Of a stretch of DNA of 64,000 bases, positions 1 through 9,900 are shown piece after piece. Source of the DNA: Streptacidiphilus fuscans (lineage in GTDB: Bacteria; Actinomycetota; Actinomycetes; Streptomycetales; Streptomycetaceae); the NCBI RefSeq assembly GCF_015690355.1, contig NZ_JADPRT010000005.1, positions 202,503 through 266,502 of the forward strand, written 5' to 3'. How positions within the stretch are numbered: the stretch's first letter is position 1; the number at the start of each line of letters is the position of its first letter. The position numbers were made by a program, and so were the translations under genes. The notes under the pieces were generated by a model. The model was not told the origin of the DNA. It searched no databases and saw only the letters and a program-made list of their open reading frames with translations.

Positions 1-33
1 TCGGGGTGAAAAAACATCAAACGCCGGGCCTAC

Positions 34-70
34 GGTGGTGGGGGGGGCGCCCCCGCCCCCCCCCCCCCAC
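34..70. repeat. G8/C13 homopolymer tract
   Basis: Eight G (40-47) are followed by CGCCCCCG and thirteen C (56-68). The G and C runs could fold into a hairpin just downstream of the minus-strand RHS gene and so act as its terminator. Such long homopolymers are also error-prone in sequencing, so the exact length is doubtful. The remaining bases of 1-135 hold no supportable gene: the only minus-strand ATG beyond the RHS stop reads seven codons or fewer. Confidence 0.5.
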
Positions 71-135
71 GACAGATCTACGGGCAGGCTACAACACTGA
101 CTTCGTCATCATATCTATCGACGAGCCATCAGGGC

Positions 136-3100
136 CTAGTAGCTGAATCCGGTCGTGGACGTGTAAGTATCGCCGGTATTTGTTCCTTCGCTAGCGTCGC
201 TGGGAGGCGCGATTGGTGAACCAGTTCCAAGATCGTAGGTCCCGAGCGAGGCGCCGGTGTCGTCGACAACGGTCGCAGTGCTTCCTGCGTATCGTCCTCC
301 GGTCCTGCCCATGGTTCGTGCAACCCAGGATTCGATCTGGTAAGCATCGCTTCCCTTGGGAACCTGAATGAAGATCTGTCCATCGTTGGCCGCGCCCGCC
401 TTGTCCAGCTTCTTATAGCCCAACTTGAGCTGCTGGCGGAAGGAGTTCTCGGTTCCGTTCGCGACCTTTACTTCGCGGTCGAGCACGACGTTGCCTTGCC
501 GGTCGCGGAACTCGACATCGGGCCCTTCGTCGCCGACCGGTCCAACGTAGGGATCGGTTCCCTCCGGACCGCCCTCGAGGGCCTTGTAGGCGTTGACCTC
601 CGTGAGCGATGCGCCTGTTCCGTCCCCACCACCTCGGTGTTCCTTCACCAATGTCTGGGCGTACCCATCGAGTTGTTCCTGGGACAGGCCGGAACTGGAG
701 GGCTGCCCGCTCGAGTCGCTTCCGCTCGAGTCGCCACCGCCTGATCCGCTTTCCTGGACGGCGTAGGCGATATTCGGAGCCGCGACCGAGGTGACCACAG
801 TGGCTGCACCGAGGTTGATGACGGCGGTTCCTGCGACCGCGACTGCCGCTCCCAGCACACAACCCGCGCCCGTTGCGCACAGGCCACCTGCGAGGGCGTC
901 AGCGCCCGCGCCAAGCGCCATCTCGCCAAGACCGAGGGCGAACATCGGCAGGCTTGTACGCGACATGACCTGCTGAGCGGTGTCCACGAAGTTGGACGCG
1001 GCGTTGCTCAACGAGTCGAACCAGTCCTCACCCGTGGGGTCGCTGCCCGTTACCGGGTCGTTCGAGCTGTAGTCGTACCCGGACATCTGGTTCGGGTCGG
1101 ACTGTTCGAGGTATGGGTCGAGTGAGATGAATCGGCCGGTCTGTGCGTCGTACTCGCGCGAACCGAGGTTCTCGAGGTTGGTGACGGAGTCAGAGAGACC
1201 GCCAACGTACCCCTTGGAGCCGATCCAGTTGCTGGGAACCGTCCCTCGGGCACCCCCGAACGGGAGGAACTGGCGCCGTGTCACTGCCTGGGTTTGGTAG
1301 TCGATCGACAAGGTGTCAGTGCCCTGCCGGTTCGGGATCAGATATTGAATGTCCCCAGAGCTGGATCGCGCAGCGATGATCGTGTTGTTGACCGTGTAAT
1401 AGCGAGTCCCGCTCAGGGCCTGGGTGCCGAGGTTCTCAACTAGTTGCGCGTCTCCCAGGAAGAGGGTCGCCTGGCTCGGGCCGATTCGCATGACGAGATT
1501 GCCTGAGACGTCATAGACGTAGCTGGTGCTCGAGGAGCCCGCAGCGTCGGTGAGCAGCTTGTTTTGGTGGTTCCAGGTCAGGGATTGGTTTCCGAGTGCC
1601 CCTCCGGAGATGGACGTCGTGTTTCCGGACGCGTCGTAGGTGTAGCTGGCTGTGTTGGCAGCTGCGCCAGGACCGGTCGCCGTGGTGTTCGTCAGGCTGT
1701 GCGGCTGATCCGTGGCGGAGCCGGCCGTGGGGTAGTTGTAGTTGGTCGTTGTGTCGTTGGCGGTGTTCCCGCTGGTGTCGTGGTCCGTCTGCGTTTGACG
1801 TTGGCCGTCTGCTGTGTAGGTCCAGGACTGCCAGTAGGGGTTGGGTCCGCCGATTGTGCTGCTGCTCCCGGACGCTGGGGTCGCCGCGCAGTTGTCTGTG
1901 GCGGTCCAGGCTGCGGACAGCCGTGCGGCCCAGTCGTATGTGAAGCACTGCGTGTCAGTGACTGCGCCGCCGTTCTGACTGTCAGTCACCTGGGTCAGCA
2001 GGCCGGCGCCCTGTGACTGGCTCGAGCTGCTCCAGGCGTAGGAGGTGTCGTCCACCACCGTAGAACTGCTGGAGTCTGAGGTCTTGGCATCGAGCGGCTG
2101 ACTCGTCATGGGGTCATAACTCAGGTTTAGCGCAACCCAGCTGGTGGAGGGGCCCATTGTGTACTGCAGCGGCTGACCGTACTCGTCGTATCCGAGTGCG
2201 GACAGGTAGGTCCAGGCCGTTGTCCCGGTGCTGGCCAGACTCGTGGTTTGCCCGAACTGGTCGTACCCATATGAGAGGGTTTCCGAAGGGAGCCCTGCCT
2301 CTGCTGGATCCTGCTGCGTCGCGAGCGTCCCCGTGCTCTTGTACGTAAATGAGGTCGTGTACCCGCCGGAGGGCGTGAGCGCGGCAACGCTGCTGGGCAT
2401 GTTGCTCAAGGTGGTTCGTTGCGCGGCAACGTTGCCGAGGTTGGTGTAGCTGAGAACGCTGTCGGTTACCGACGCGCTGGTGGTGCCGAGCGCGTACGAC
2501 GTGGACGAAGTCAGCAGACCCTTTTTGAGGGTGTCATAGGTCCAAGCTGCGATCTGGTTCGAGGCGGCCGGTGTGACGTTCGTGCCGGTGATGTCATAAG
2601 CCGCGGTCCGGCGACCGTCCAGGTCGTAGGTGAAACTGGTCTTGTCGCCTCGTGCGTCGGTGGTGGTGAGCACCTGGCCTGCGTTGTCATAGGTTGCGCT
2701 GTTCGAGCCGGCATCCGGATCGGTGGCAGCGATCTGGTTCCCGAGCAGGTCGTACTGCCAGGTCCAGCTGTTGCCTGCAGAGTCGAGCTCTGAGGCCTTC
2801 TGCCCAGCCGGGTTATAGGTGTAGTGCGTGTCTGAGTAGTCCGATGCCGGGTCGTTCACGGGGTCCGCGGGGACGCTGGCGTGGTACTGGTAGAGATCGG
2901 TGGTGCGGCCGCGCGCATCGGTCAGGGTGGACTCGGTCACGCCTCCGGTCGGCGGAATCGTGGTGACGAAGTTGCCGCCGTAGACGGTCGTGGTCAGCCA
3001 CTTCTGGGTGCCGAGCGCATAAGCGACGGCCGAGGTCTTGCGGCCCGCTCCGTCGTAGACGAAACCTGTCTCGGACGGGATCTTGCCATCCTGTGCCTGC

Positions 3101-6100
3101 ACCAGAGTCGCACTCGGTGCCCCTGCGCTGTAGTAGGGATCCGTTGTCTTGGCGACCCAGCCATCGGTGTTGTATACGGTGTCCGTAACGGTGCGACCGC
3201 CGTCCACGGTGGCGACCTGGGTTTCGCGTCCGCGCAGCATGGAGTCGAGCAGCAGCTCGCTCGTGCGGTACGTCCCGTCATCGTTCAGCGTCTGCGTAGT
3301 CACCGAGCTCGGCGCTGTTGCGGACACTGTGTACGAGTACTTGGCAGACGCCGAGGCGATACCCGGCTTGAATACTGCAGTCCTGCGCCCAAGGGCGTCA
3401 TACTGCGCGCTGGTCACGAAGCCGGATGCATCAGTCTGGCTCAGAACCAGCCCACGCAACGGGTCGAAGGACTGGGTGAGCGTGTGCGAGAGCGGGTCCG
3501 TGACGGTGATGTTGGTGGGTGCAGCCCCCGTGGCAGGCGTGTAGGCGGTGTGGGTGGTGCGCTGATCTGCGTCGGCACTGGTGACAGGGCGACCATACTC
3601 ATCGACCGTCTGAGTCGACATGGTTGAAAAGACAGGCGTCGATCCGTTGTAGGAGGTTGCCTGCATGGTTGAGGTGGGGTCACCGACGCTCGGGGCTGCG
3701 CCGAGTGTGGCGGAGCCGTCGTAGTAGACCTGCTTGTCGGAAACTGCGTTCGCTGGAAGCGTTGGGGTGGTGGAGCAGTTGGCCGACACGGTGCGGGTCT
3801 CAGCGACCAGATCAAGGATCCATGCCGAGGTGTTGTCGGCATAGGTCGTCGTGGTGCAGAGGTCATCCGCGGTAGTGGAGACATCGCCCTGATCGTTGAT
3901 CGTGGTGACCCGACCGTAGGCGTCGTGTGTGTAGTCCGTCTCGGTTTGGCGCGTGCTGCCCGAGGCGAGGGGTGTGTAGACCTTCGTGTCCGCGGTGCCA
4001 GTGATGAAGGCCTGCTGCGAGGGGAGGCCACCGGAAAGGGTGTGAGTTGCCGTTGCGCTGCTCGACCAAGGGTCCGTGACGGTGTCGGTCACGACCTTGC
4101 CGCTGCCCCACCCGTTGTAAAGGACCACTTCGTAGGTCTTGCCGGCATACTGTGCCAAGTCGGTGACCGGCGTGTCGCCGCGGGAGTCGGTGACAGTGAC
4201 AGAGCGGGTGCCACCGTTCGGAAGCGTGTCGCCATCCATCCCGCGGAAGTAGGTGTAGTCGGTCTCGGTGACCGGGTCCGGCGCGGTGCCGGTCGAGACC
4301 TTGATGCCGCCGTAGCCGTGCCACTGGTCCCAGGTGCGCTGGCTCGAAGGGGTCAACGGGTTGTCGTTGTAGTGCCAGGCCGGCGAGCCGACGGGCGTGT
4401 AGCTGGTCATGATCGTGTCATTGACGCCGCCGCCTGTCGGATCCTGCTCGGTGACCGTTTTGACGATGTACTTGTTGAACCAGTCCTCGATCGGGGAGGT
4501 TTGGCCGCTCGGGGTCCAGTAGTCCGGGTAGCAAAGCGTGGTGTTCTGGCTAGGGTCAGTGGGCGTGCCGTTGGCGCAGGCCGGAGCGGAGTAGCCGACG
4601 CTGATCACCTCACCGGTCTCGGTGGTTATGGTGTTGAGCCGGTAGCGGGTGATCGGGGGGTAGCCGTCGCTCAGGTTGACACGGTTCGACAGCGGCGTGC
4701 CAGAGAACGAAACAGGCGGCATGGCGATCGGCGAGGTCGAACCACCGGCACTGGTGTCCTGGCCTGTGTTTGTTACCGTGTTCAGCCACAGCGACGGGGA
4801 GGTGGAGTCACCGGTCGCGGGGAAGGAGTAGGTGAAGGCCCAGGAGTCTACGTTGGTCTCCGTGGTTCCAACGAGGGCCTGGGTCTGGATGCTGGCCAGC
4901 TCGTTCTCGGACCAGAAGGACGGCGCGTTCGACGTGCAAGAGGCACCGTTGGCGCAGTTGAGGTCGTACGGGACATCTGGCCAGTTCGACGCTGTCGATG
5001 AGGTCAGCGTCGAGGTGGCACAACCGGTGGAGGACGTGTTGCACCGGCCATTGTAGGTGAAGAGCACCTGGCCTGCGGGGCTGGTGGTGTAGACCGAGCC
5101 GTCACGCTGGCCGTACTGGATCTTCTGCAGAGCGGCGTCGCGAATGTAGGGGGTGTTAGCCGTTGTGCCCAGGTCCCGCGCGTAGTAGTTGGTCGAAGGC
5201 GTGTAGAAGTAGGACATCACGTCGCCGTGGGTGTCCTTGACGTAGTCCAGCATCCACCGGTATCCCTGCTGGCACCATGAGTTAGCCCAGGTGGAGTTGT
5301 AGCAGGGCTGCCCCGACGTGGTCGCGTAGACTGGCTCAGTCAGGACCGAGTTCGTCGCAGTGTCGCCCGAGGACCAGCCGGGCAGCTGGTTCAGGCCGAA
5401 CGTGTACTGGGTGCCGTCGCTGGTGGTGACGCGGAAGTACTCGCCGTTCTGCGCGCCGTTGGACGCGCCTGTCAGGTACTCGACCCGTTCGTTGGAGTCG
5501 CCCTGGGCCCGATAGGTGCCCGTGGTGTCATCCTTGATCAGCGCCGTCGTGGTGCCGTTGAGCGACAGGGTGAGCTGATTGTCGCTGGACCAGCAGTTGT
5601 CCCACGTCTGGGTGGTGCCAGACGGATTCTGGTGGCAAGACTGGTAGGAGCGCTCAACGTAGTTGCTCGGCAGCGCGAAACCGTCACCGACGACCGAGGC
5701 TTGGTTGTTCGTTGATGAAGTCAGGCCATCCACGCTCTGGGAGTCATAGCCCAGCGTGATGTTGGGAGCCAGGCCACCCGGAACGCTCGGGGGCTTGATC
5801 GGATACGTCCAGGTGAACGAGTCCGTGCTGCCACCGGCCTGCCAGGAGCCCGACGGCTTGAGAGAAGTCGCGGAGAAGTCGCCGCCGCCGCCCGAGTCGG
5901 AGCTGGCCGCCAGGACCATGGCGGAGGTACCGGACACCGTGTTCGCGCGCAGACCGGCCGTGGCTGTCGGCGCGTGTGGGCCCTGGCCGGTCGTCAGTGC
6001 AAGGTCCGCGGAGAGCGTCTGCGCCTTGGAGCTATCGGCCCCCGCGAGGGGTGTCTCCGTGCGGCAGGCTGCCAGCTGCGGGGTGGTCAGGGCACACGCG

Positions 6101-6684
6101 GGGAGCTGGACCAGGCGCAGTCGCGATGCCCAGTCGGCACCGAAGGCGCCGGCGAAGTCCTTGTAGCCGAGGTCGAGTCGGACTTTCCCGTGCGCGGTGC
6201 GTGGCAGGCCCGTCACCGACAGGAGCACGCCGCTGATACCCGCGGCGCGTGCCGAAGTCTGTGGCAGGACACGCACGGAGGTCCCGGTCAGGGTGACTCC
6301 GGATGAGGGCGTCAGCCAAACGGGGAGGGTCCCTGCCTGCTGCTGATGCACGCCGGCTGAAGCTTTGGGGCTGGCGGTGCGTGCCGTCGGGACGGCGTTG
6401 CCATCGGCAGCTACAGTGCCCTGCCCCGTCGGCCAGGTCACCTTGGGCGCCGGTGAGCTCGCGAGGCGCTTTGCGGGGTGGTAGTGGGAAACCACTGGGG
6501 TGACCGGAACCGGTGCGGTCTGCACGATGCCGGGTGCCTTGTGCACCGAGGCGGGTTGCGCGGCGCCAGTGAGCCCCACAATCAGCGCCGCCGTAGCGGC
6601 AGTCGCGGTGCCCGCCCGTCGCAGGCGTCCCGGCGGTCCGTCACCCGGCCCTCGTGGCGCCAGAGGACTTGTCGTCCATCTCAT
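136..6684 (-). CDS. WapA-like secreted RHS-repeat protein, possible PD-(D/E)XK nuclease tip
   Basis: A 2182-residue exported RHS/YD-repeat protein of the polymorphic toxin type, which generally acts in contact-dependent competition. The start at 6684 is chosen because AAGGAG lies 7 nt upstream; an ATG 26 codons earlier has no such site. After an Arg-rich N-terminus and a hydrophobic signal-like stretch come a SpvB-like region, many YD repeats (YDALGRRTAV, YDLDGRRTAA) and the RHS core, which ends at DPTG (1882-1885). A hydrophobic Ala/Gly-rich segment follows, then a unique C-terminal domain. In that domain E2029, D2056 (GPDVEF) and E2071-V-K2073 (REVKV) are spaced like a PD-(D/E)XK nuclease core; this is a motif-level inference. 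No immunity gene is visible in the 135 bases beyond the stop. Confidence 0.88.
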   Translation of the reverse strand: MRWTTSPLAPRGPGDGPPGRLRRAGTATAATAALIVGLTGAAQPASVHKAPGIVQTAPVPVTPVVSHYHPAKRLASSPAPKVTWPTGQGTVAADGNAVPTARTASPKASAGVHQQQAGTLPVWLTPSSGVTLTGTSVRVLPQTSARAAGISGVLLSVTGLPRTAHGKVRLDLGYKDFAGAFGADWASRLRLVQLPACALTTPQLAACRTETPLAGADSSKAQTLSADLALTTGQGPHAPTATAGLRANTVSGTSAMVLAASSDSGGGGDFSATSLKPSGSWQAGGSTDSFTWTYPIKPPSVPGGLAPNITLGYDSQSVDGLTSSTNNQASVVGDGFALPSNYVERSYQSCHQNPSGTTQTWDNCWSSDNQLTLSLNGTTTALIKDDTTGTYRAQGDSNERVEYLTGASNGAQNGEYFRVTTSDGTQYTFGLNQLPGWSSGDTATNSVLTEPVYATTSGQPCYNSTWANSWCQQGYRWMLDYVKDTHGDVMSYFYTPSTNYYARDLGTTANTPYIRDAALQKIQYGQRDGSVYTTSPAGQVLFTYNGRCNTSSTGCATSTLTSSTASNWPDVPYDLNCANGASCTSNAPSFWSENELASIQTQALVGTTETNVDSWAFTYSFPATGDSTSPSLWLNTVTNTGQDTSAGGSTSPIAMPPVSFSGTPLSNRVNLSDGYPPITRYRLNTITTETGEVISVGYSAPACANGTPTDPSQNTTLCYPDYWTPSGQTSPIEDWFNKYIVKTVTEQDPTGGGVNDTIMTSYTPVGSPAWHYNDNPLTPSSQRTWDQWHGYGGIKVSTGTAPDPVTETDYTYFRGMDGDTLPNGGTRSVTVTDSRGDTPVTDLAQYAGKTYEVVLYNGWGSGKVVTDTVTDPWSSSATATHTLSGGLPSQQAFITGTADTKVYTPLASGSTRQTETDYTHDAYGRVTTINDQGDVSTTADDLCTTTTYADNTSAWILDLVAETRTVSANCSTTPTLPANAVSDKQVYYDGSATLGAAPSVGDPTSTMQATSYNGSTPVFSTMSTQTVDEYGRPVTSADADQRTTHTAYTPATGAAPTNITVTDPLSHTLTQSFDPLRGLVLSQTDASGFVTSAQYDALGRRTAVFKPGIASASAKYSYTVSATAPSSVTTQTLNDDGTYRTSELLLDSMLRGRETQVATVDGGRTVTDTVYNTDGWVAKTTDPYYSAGAPSATLVQAQDGKIPSETGFVYDGAGRKTSAVAYALGTQKWLTTTVYGGNFVTTIPPTGGVTESTLTDARGRTTDLYQYHASVPADPVNDPASDYSDTHYTYNPAGQKASELDSAGNSWTWQYDLLGNQIAATDPDAGSNSATYDNAGQVLTTTDARGDKTSFTYDLDGRRTAAYDITGTNVTPAASNQIAAWTYDTLKKGLLTSSTSYALGTTSASVTDSVLSYTNLGNVAAQRTTLSNMPSSVAALTPSGGYTTSFTYKSTGTLATQQDPAEAGLPSETLSYGYDQFGQTTSLASTGTTAWTYLSALGYDEYGQPLQYTMGPSTSWVALNLSYDPMTSQPLDAKTSDSSSSTVVDDTSYAWSSSSQSQGAGLLTQVTDSQNGGAVTDTQCFTYDWAARLSAAWTATDNCAATPASGSSSTIGGPNPYWQSWTYTADGQRQTQTDHDTSGNTANDTTTNYNYPTAGSATDQPHSLTNTTATGPGAAANTASYTYDASGNTTSISGGALGNQSLTWNHQNKLLTDAAGSSSTSYVYDVSGNLVMRIGPSQATLFLGDAQLVENLGTQALSGTRYYTVNNTIIAARSSSGDIQYLIPNRQGTDTLSIDYQTQAVTRRQFLPFGGARGTVPSNWIGSKGYVGGLSDSVTNLENLGSREYDAQTGRFISLDPYLEQSDPNQMSGYDYSSNDPVTGSDPTGEDWFDSLSNAASNFVDTAQQVMSRTSLPMFALGLGEMALGAGADALAGGLCATGAGCVLGAAVAVAGTAVINLGAATVVTSVAAPNIAYAVQESGSGGGDSSGSDSSGQPSSSGLSQEQLDGYAQTLVKEHRGGGDGTGASLTEVNAYKALEGGPEGTDPYVGPVGDEGPDVEFRDRQGNVVLDREVKVANGTENSFRQQLKLGYKKLDKAGAANDGQIFIQVPKGSDAYQIESWVARTMGRTGGRYAGSTATVVDDTGASLGTYDLGTGSPIAPPSDASEGTNTGDTYTSTTGFSY

Positions 6685-6731
6685 GTTTTGGCTCCTTGTC
6701 GACAATGTGTTGATCTTGAAGCTCCGCGCGG

Positions 6732-6759
6732 ACCCTACCAATGCGCACCAAACTGTCGA
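6732..6759 (-). promoter_or_regulatory. Candidate promoter of the RHS gene
   Basis: Read on the minus strand, TCGACA (6754-6759), a 16-bp spacer and TAGGGT (6732-6737) resemble streptomycete -35/-10 elements, about 48 bp before the start codon. The palindrome TGTCGACA overlaps the -35 box and recurs in the leader near 6696-6703, so it could be an operator. Confidence 0.35.
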
Positions 6760-6944
6760 CATGGCCGATCGTCACAATCGGACGTGCTCTTACCAAGTTA
6801 TTGATTCGGACACATCAGTCCATGTTCTGACCTGCAGTGACATTCCGATGATCTTGCGACTATTGATCACTGGCGGTCTCAGCTGCGGGGCCCGTAGGTT
6901 CGGCATCGCCGACCGGGATGGTCGGGTTGTCGAAGAGAGAGCAG

Positions 6945-9900
6945 ATGATGCAGAGACAACGCACTGGGGCTATGCGCCGCCGGAGCCAGAGGGCTGTGGT
7001 GGCGCTGGTGGCGTTGGGGGTGAGTGCAGTCGGGCTGGTGCCGGCGCACGCGTCAGTCCCGAACCCCTCGAAGGCACTGAATGCCAGCGGTTCGTCCGAG
7101 CCTGTCGCCCGCCAGGCAGGCTCGGGTAAGGCGCTGACGCCGCTGCCGAGCGGGTTCGGGCTCACGGCGGTTGACCAGCTGCGCATGCAGCAGGCCGGCG
7201 CCCAGGCCCGGCACTCCGGCCAGGCGGTCGCTGTCGGCTCGCTGACCACGCCTACGGAGTCCGTCCTCGCGGAGCCGTCGGGGAAGTTCGAGCTGGCGGC
7301 GAACCCCCAGCCGGTGCGCGTCGCGCGCGGCGGCGGCTGGGTCTCGGTGGACCTGAAGCTGGCGCAGCAGAGTGACGGAATGTGGGCGCCGGGGGCGACC
7401 GCCTATGGGTCGGTCGAGTTCTCCGCGGGTGGCCCCGGACCGCTCGCGGTGACCCGGTCGGGCGGCACGTCGCTCGCCCTGACCTGGCCGACCGCCCTTC
7501 CTGCGCCGGTGATCAACGGTGCGACGGCGACCTACCCGTCCGTGCTCCCAGGCGTGGACCTGCAGGTGTCCGCGACGCCGGACGGCGGACTGAGTGACGT
7601 TCTGGTCATCCACTCCGCGCAGGCCGCCGCCAACCCCGCGCTGAGGACCTTGCGTCTGGGCACGGTCGTGCACGGTGGCCGCCTCTCCTCCGCAGCGGAC
7701 GGCGGACTGCAGCTGACCAACACTGCGGGGCAGCTTGTCGCCGACGGTGCGACCCCGATGCAGTGGGACTCCAACATGGTCCTGCCCGCCTCGCGCACAC
7801 CCCGCGGAGCCAAGGTCGCCGCCGATGCATCGACTGCCGGGCAGCCCGGGCTGGCTGCCCATCTTGCGCGGGTGGGCACCAGGGTGGGTTCCGGTTCGGT
7901 GACGCTGATGCCGGACGCAGGCATGCTGGCGAGCCGGTCGACGGTGTGGCCGGTGTATGCGGACCCGTCGGTGAACTGGCACCCGGTCAGCTACGGGTCC
8001 CCGATGTTCGACGAGGTCAAGCAGGGCTGCTCGGGCAACTCCTTCGTCAACAACACCGGCAGCCTGGCTGACAACGGGTACCTCGGAGTTGGCTACAACG
8101 GCTGGTCTGAGGGCGAGTGCAACACCGGTGACGAGCACGCGATCTACCAGTGGAACCTGTCCAAGACGATCTGGGGCGCTGACGTCAACAGTGCCACCGT
8201 CAACGCGACCGATGTCTACTCGGCGTCATGCTCGACCACGGCGACGGTGAACTTGCACTGGTCCAAGGGCATAGGCTCCGGCACGGACTGGAGTAACCGG
8301 CCCGGCTACAACAGCTACTCCACCTCGGCGAGCTTCGGTCCTGCGTACAACAAGACCTACTGCCCGAGCAACGGGTCGACGACCAACGGCTTCAACGTGC
8401 TCTCGCCGATCAAGAGCGAGGCGGCGGCGCACTCGTCCACGTTCACGGTGACGCTGAGCGAGGACTCGTACGAGTCCTCCTGGAACGACCTGGGCTTCAA
8501 GCGCTTCGCCAACAACCCGACGCTGCAGATCTTCTTCAACAACCCGCCCAACCCGCCGACCGCGAACACCATGTCAGCTGTCGCTGGTGCGGACGACGCC
8601 GCGTGCTCTACGGTGACGCCGGGCCCCTACATGGGCAAGACCATCGCCTCGACGCCGCCCGTGCTGAAGGCGAAGGTCACCGACCCCAACGGCGACAAGC
8701 TGCAGGCCACATTCCAGTACTGGATCAACGGCTCCTCGACCAAGTACACCGCGACCAGTGCGGACAACCTGGCCTCCGGCACCTTCGCGACGGTGTCACT
8801 GCCCTCCAGCTTCATCTCCTCGCTGACCAACGGTCAGACCGTGGACTGGCAGGTGATGATCACCGACGGCATGGACCCGACCAGCTACGCGCAGTCGCCG
8901 ACCTGCCACTTCACCGCCGAGCCGACCGCGCCGGACGACCCGACCGTCTCGTCGGTGAACAACACCTTCCCGAACACCGACCAGAACGACGGGGTCGTCG
9001 GCGCGGCCGCCGGCACCGCCGGGCAGTTCTCGGTGACCGGGAACGGCACCACCGCCACCAAGTTCGTCTACAGCCTCGACCAGCTCCCGGCCACCAGCAA
9101 CCCGCCCGCAAACGAGACCGTGACGGCGTCGAACAACACGGCCACGGTCACGGTCACGCCGCCGTCTCCCGGACCGCACACGCTGTACGTGTACTCGGTG
9201 GACGCCGCCGGTGACGAATCCGGGCACGAGGCCTACCCGTTCCTGGCCGCCGGTCACGCGGCCAGCACCTGCACCAGCCTGACCGCCTGCTACGACAACA
9301 CCGCCATCAGCCCGGACAGCAACATGAGCCTGGGGGCCGCAGACGGCTACTCCAGCATGTCCGCAACCGACCTGACCAACGCTGGCTGGACCAGTGGCGG
9401 CAAGGTCACCGTCAACGGCGCTACCTTCACCCTGCCCACCTACGGCAGCGGGCAGAAGGACAACGTGGTGGCCGCCAACCAGACCGTCACCATGGGCGGC
9501 CAGGGCAACGCGCTTGTGTTCCTGGCGAACTCCACCAACGCGTTCATGGCTGACCCCGGCGCGGTACAGGGCCAGTCCACCGCCCCTTACGTCCCCGCTG
9601 GGACCGGTATCTCCGGTTCATACTGCTTCTCCGGCACCACCCCCGTGGGCGTCTGCCCCGCGACCGGCACCATCACCTACGCCGACAACACCAGCACCAC
9701 CTACACCCTGACCGTCCCCGACTGGGTGAGCGGCCCGCAGTCCATCGCCGCAGTGTCTCTGCCACACTGGAACCGGCCCTCCGGCCAGGTCGTGGCCGGT
9801 GCCGGCCAGGGTCTGAAGATCTACTCGTTCTCGGTACCGATCGACCCGACCAAGACCATCGCCTCGGTCACCCTGCCGGACGTCAGCAACACCGGCGCGG

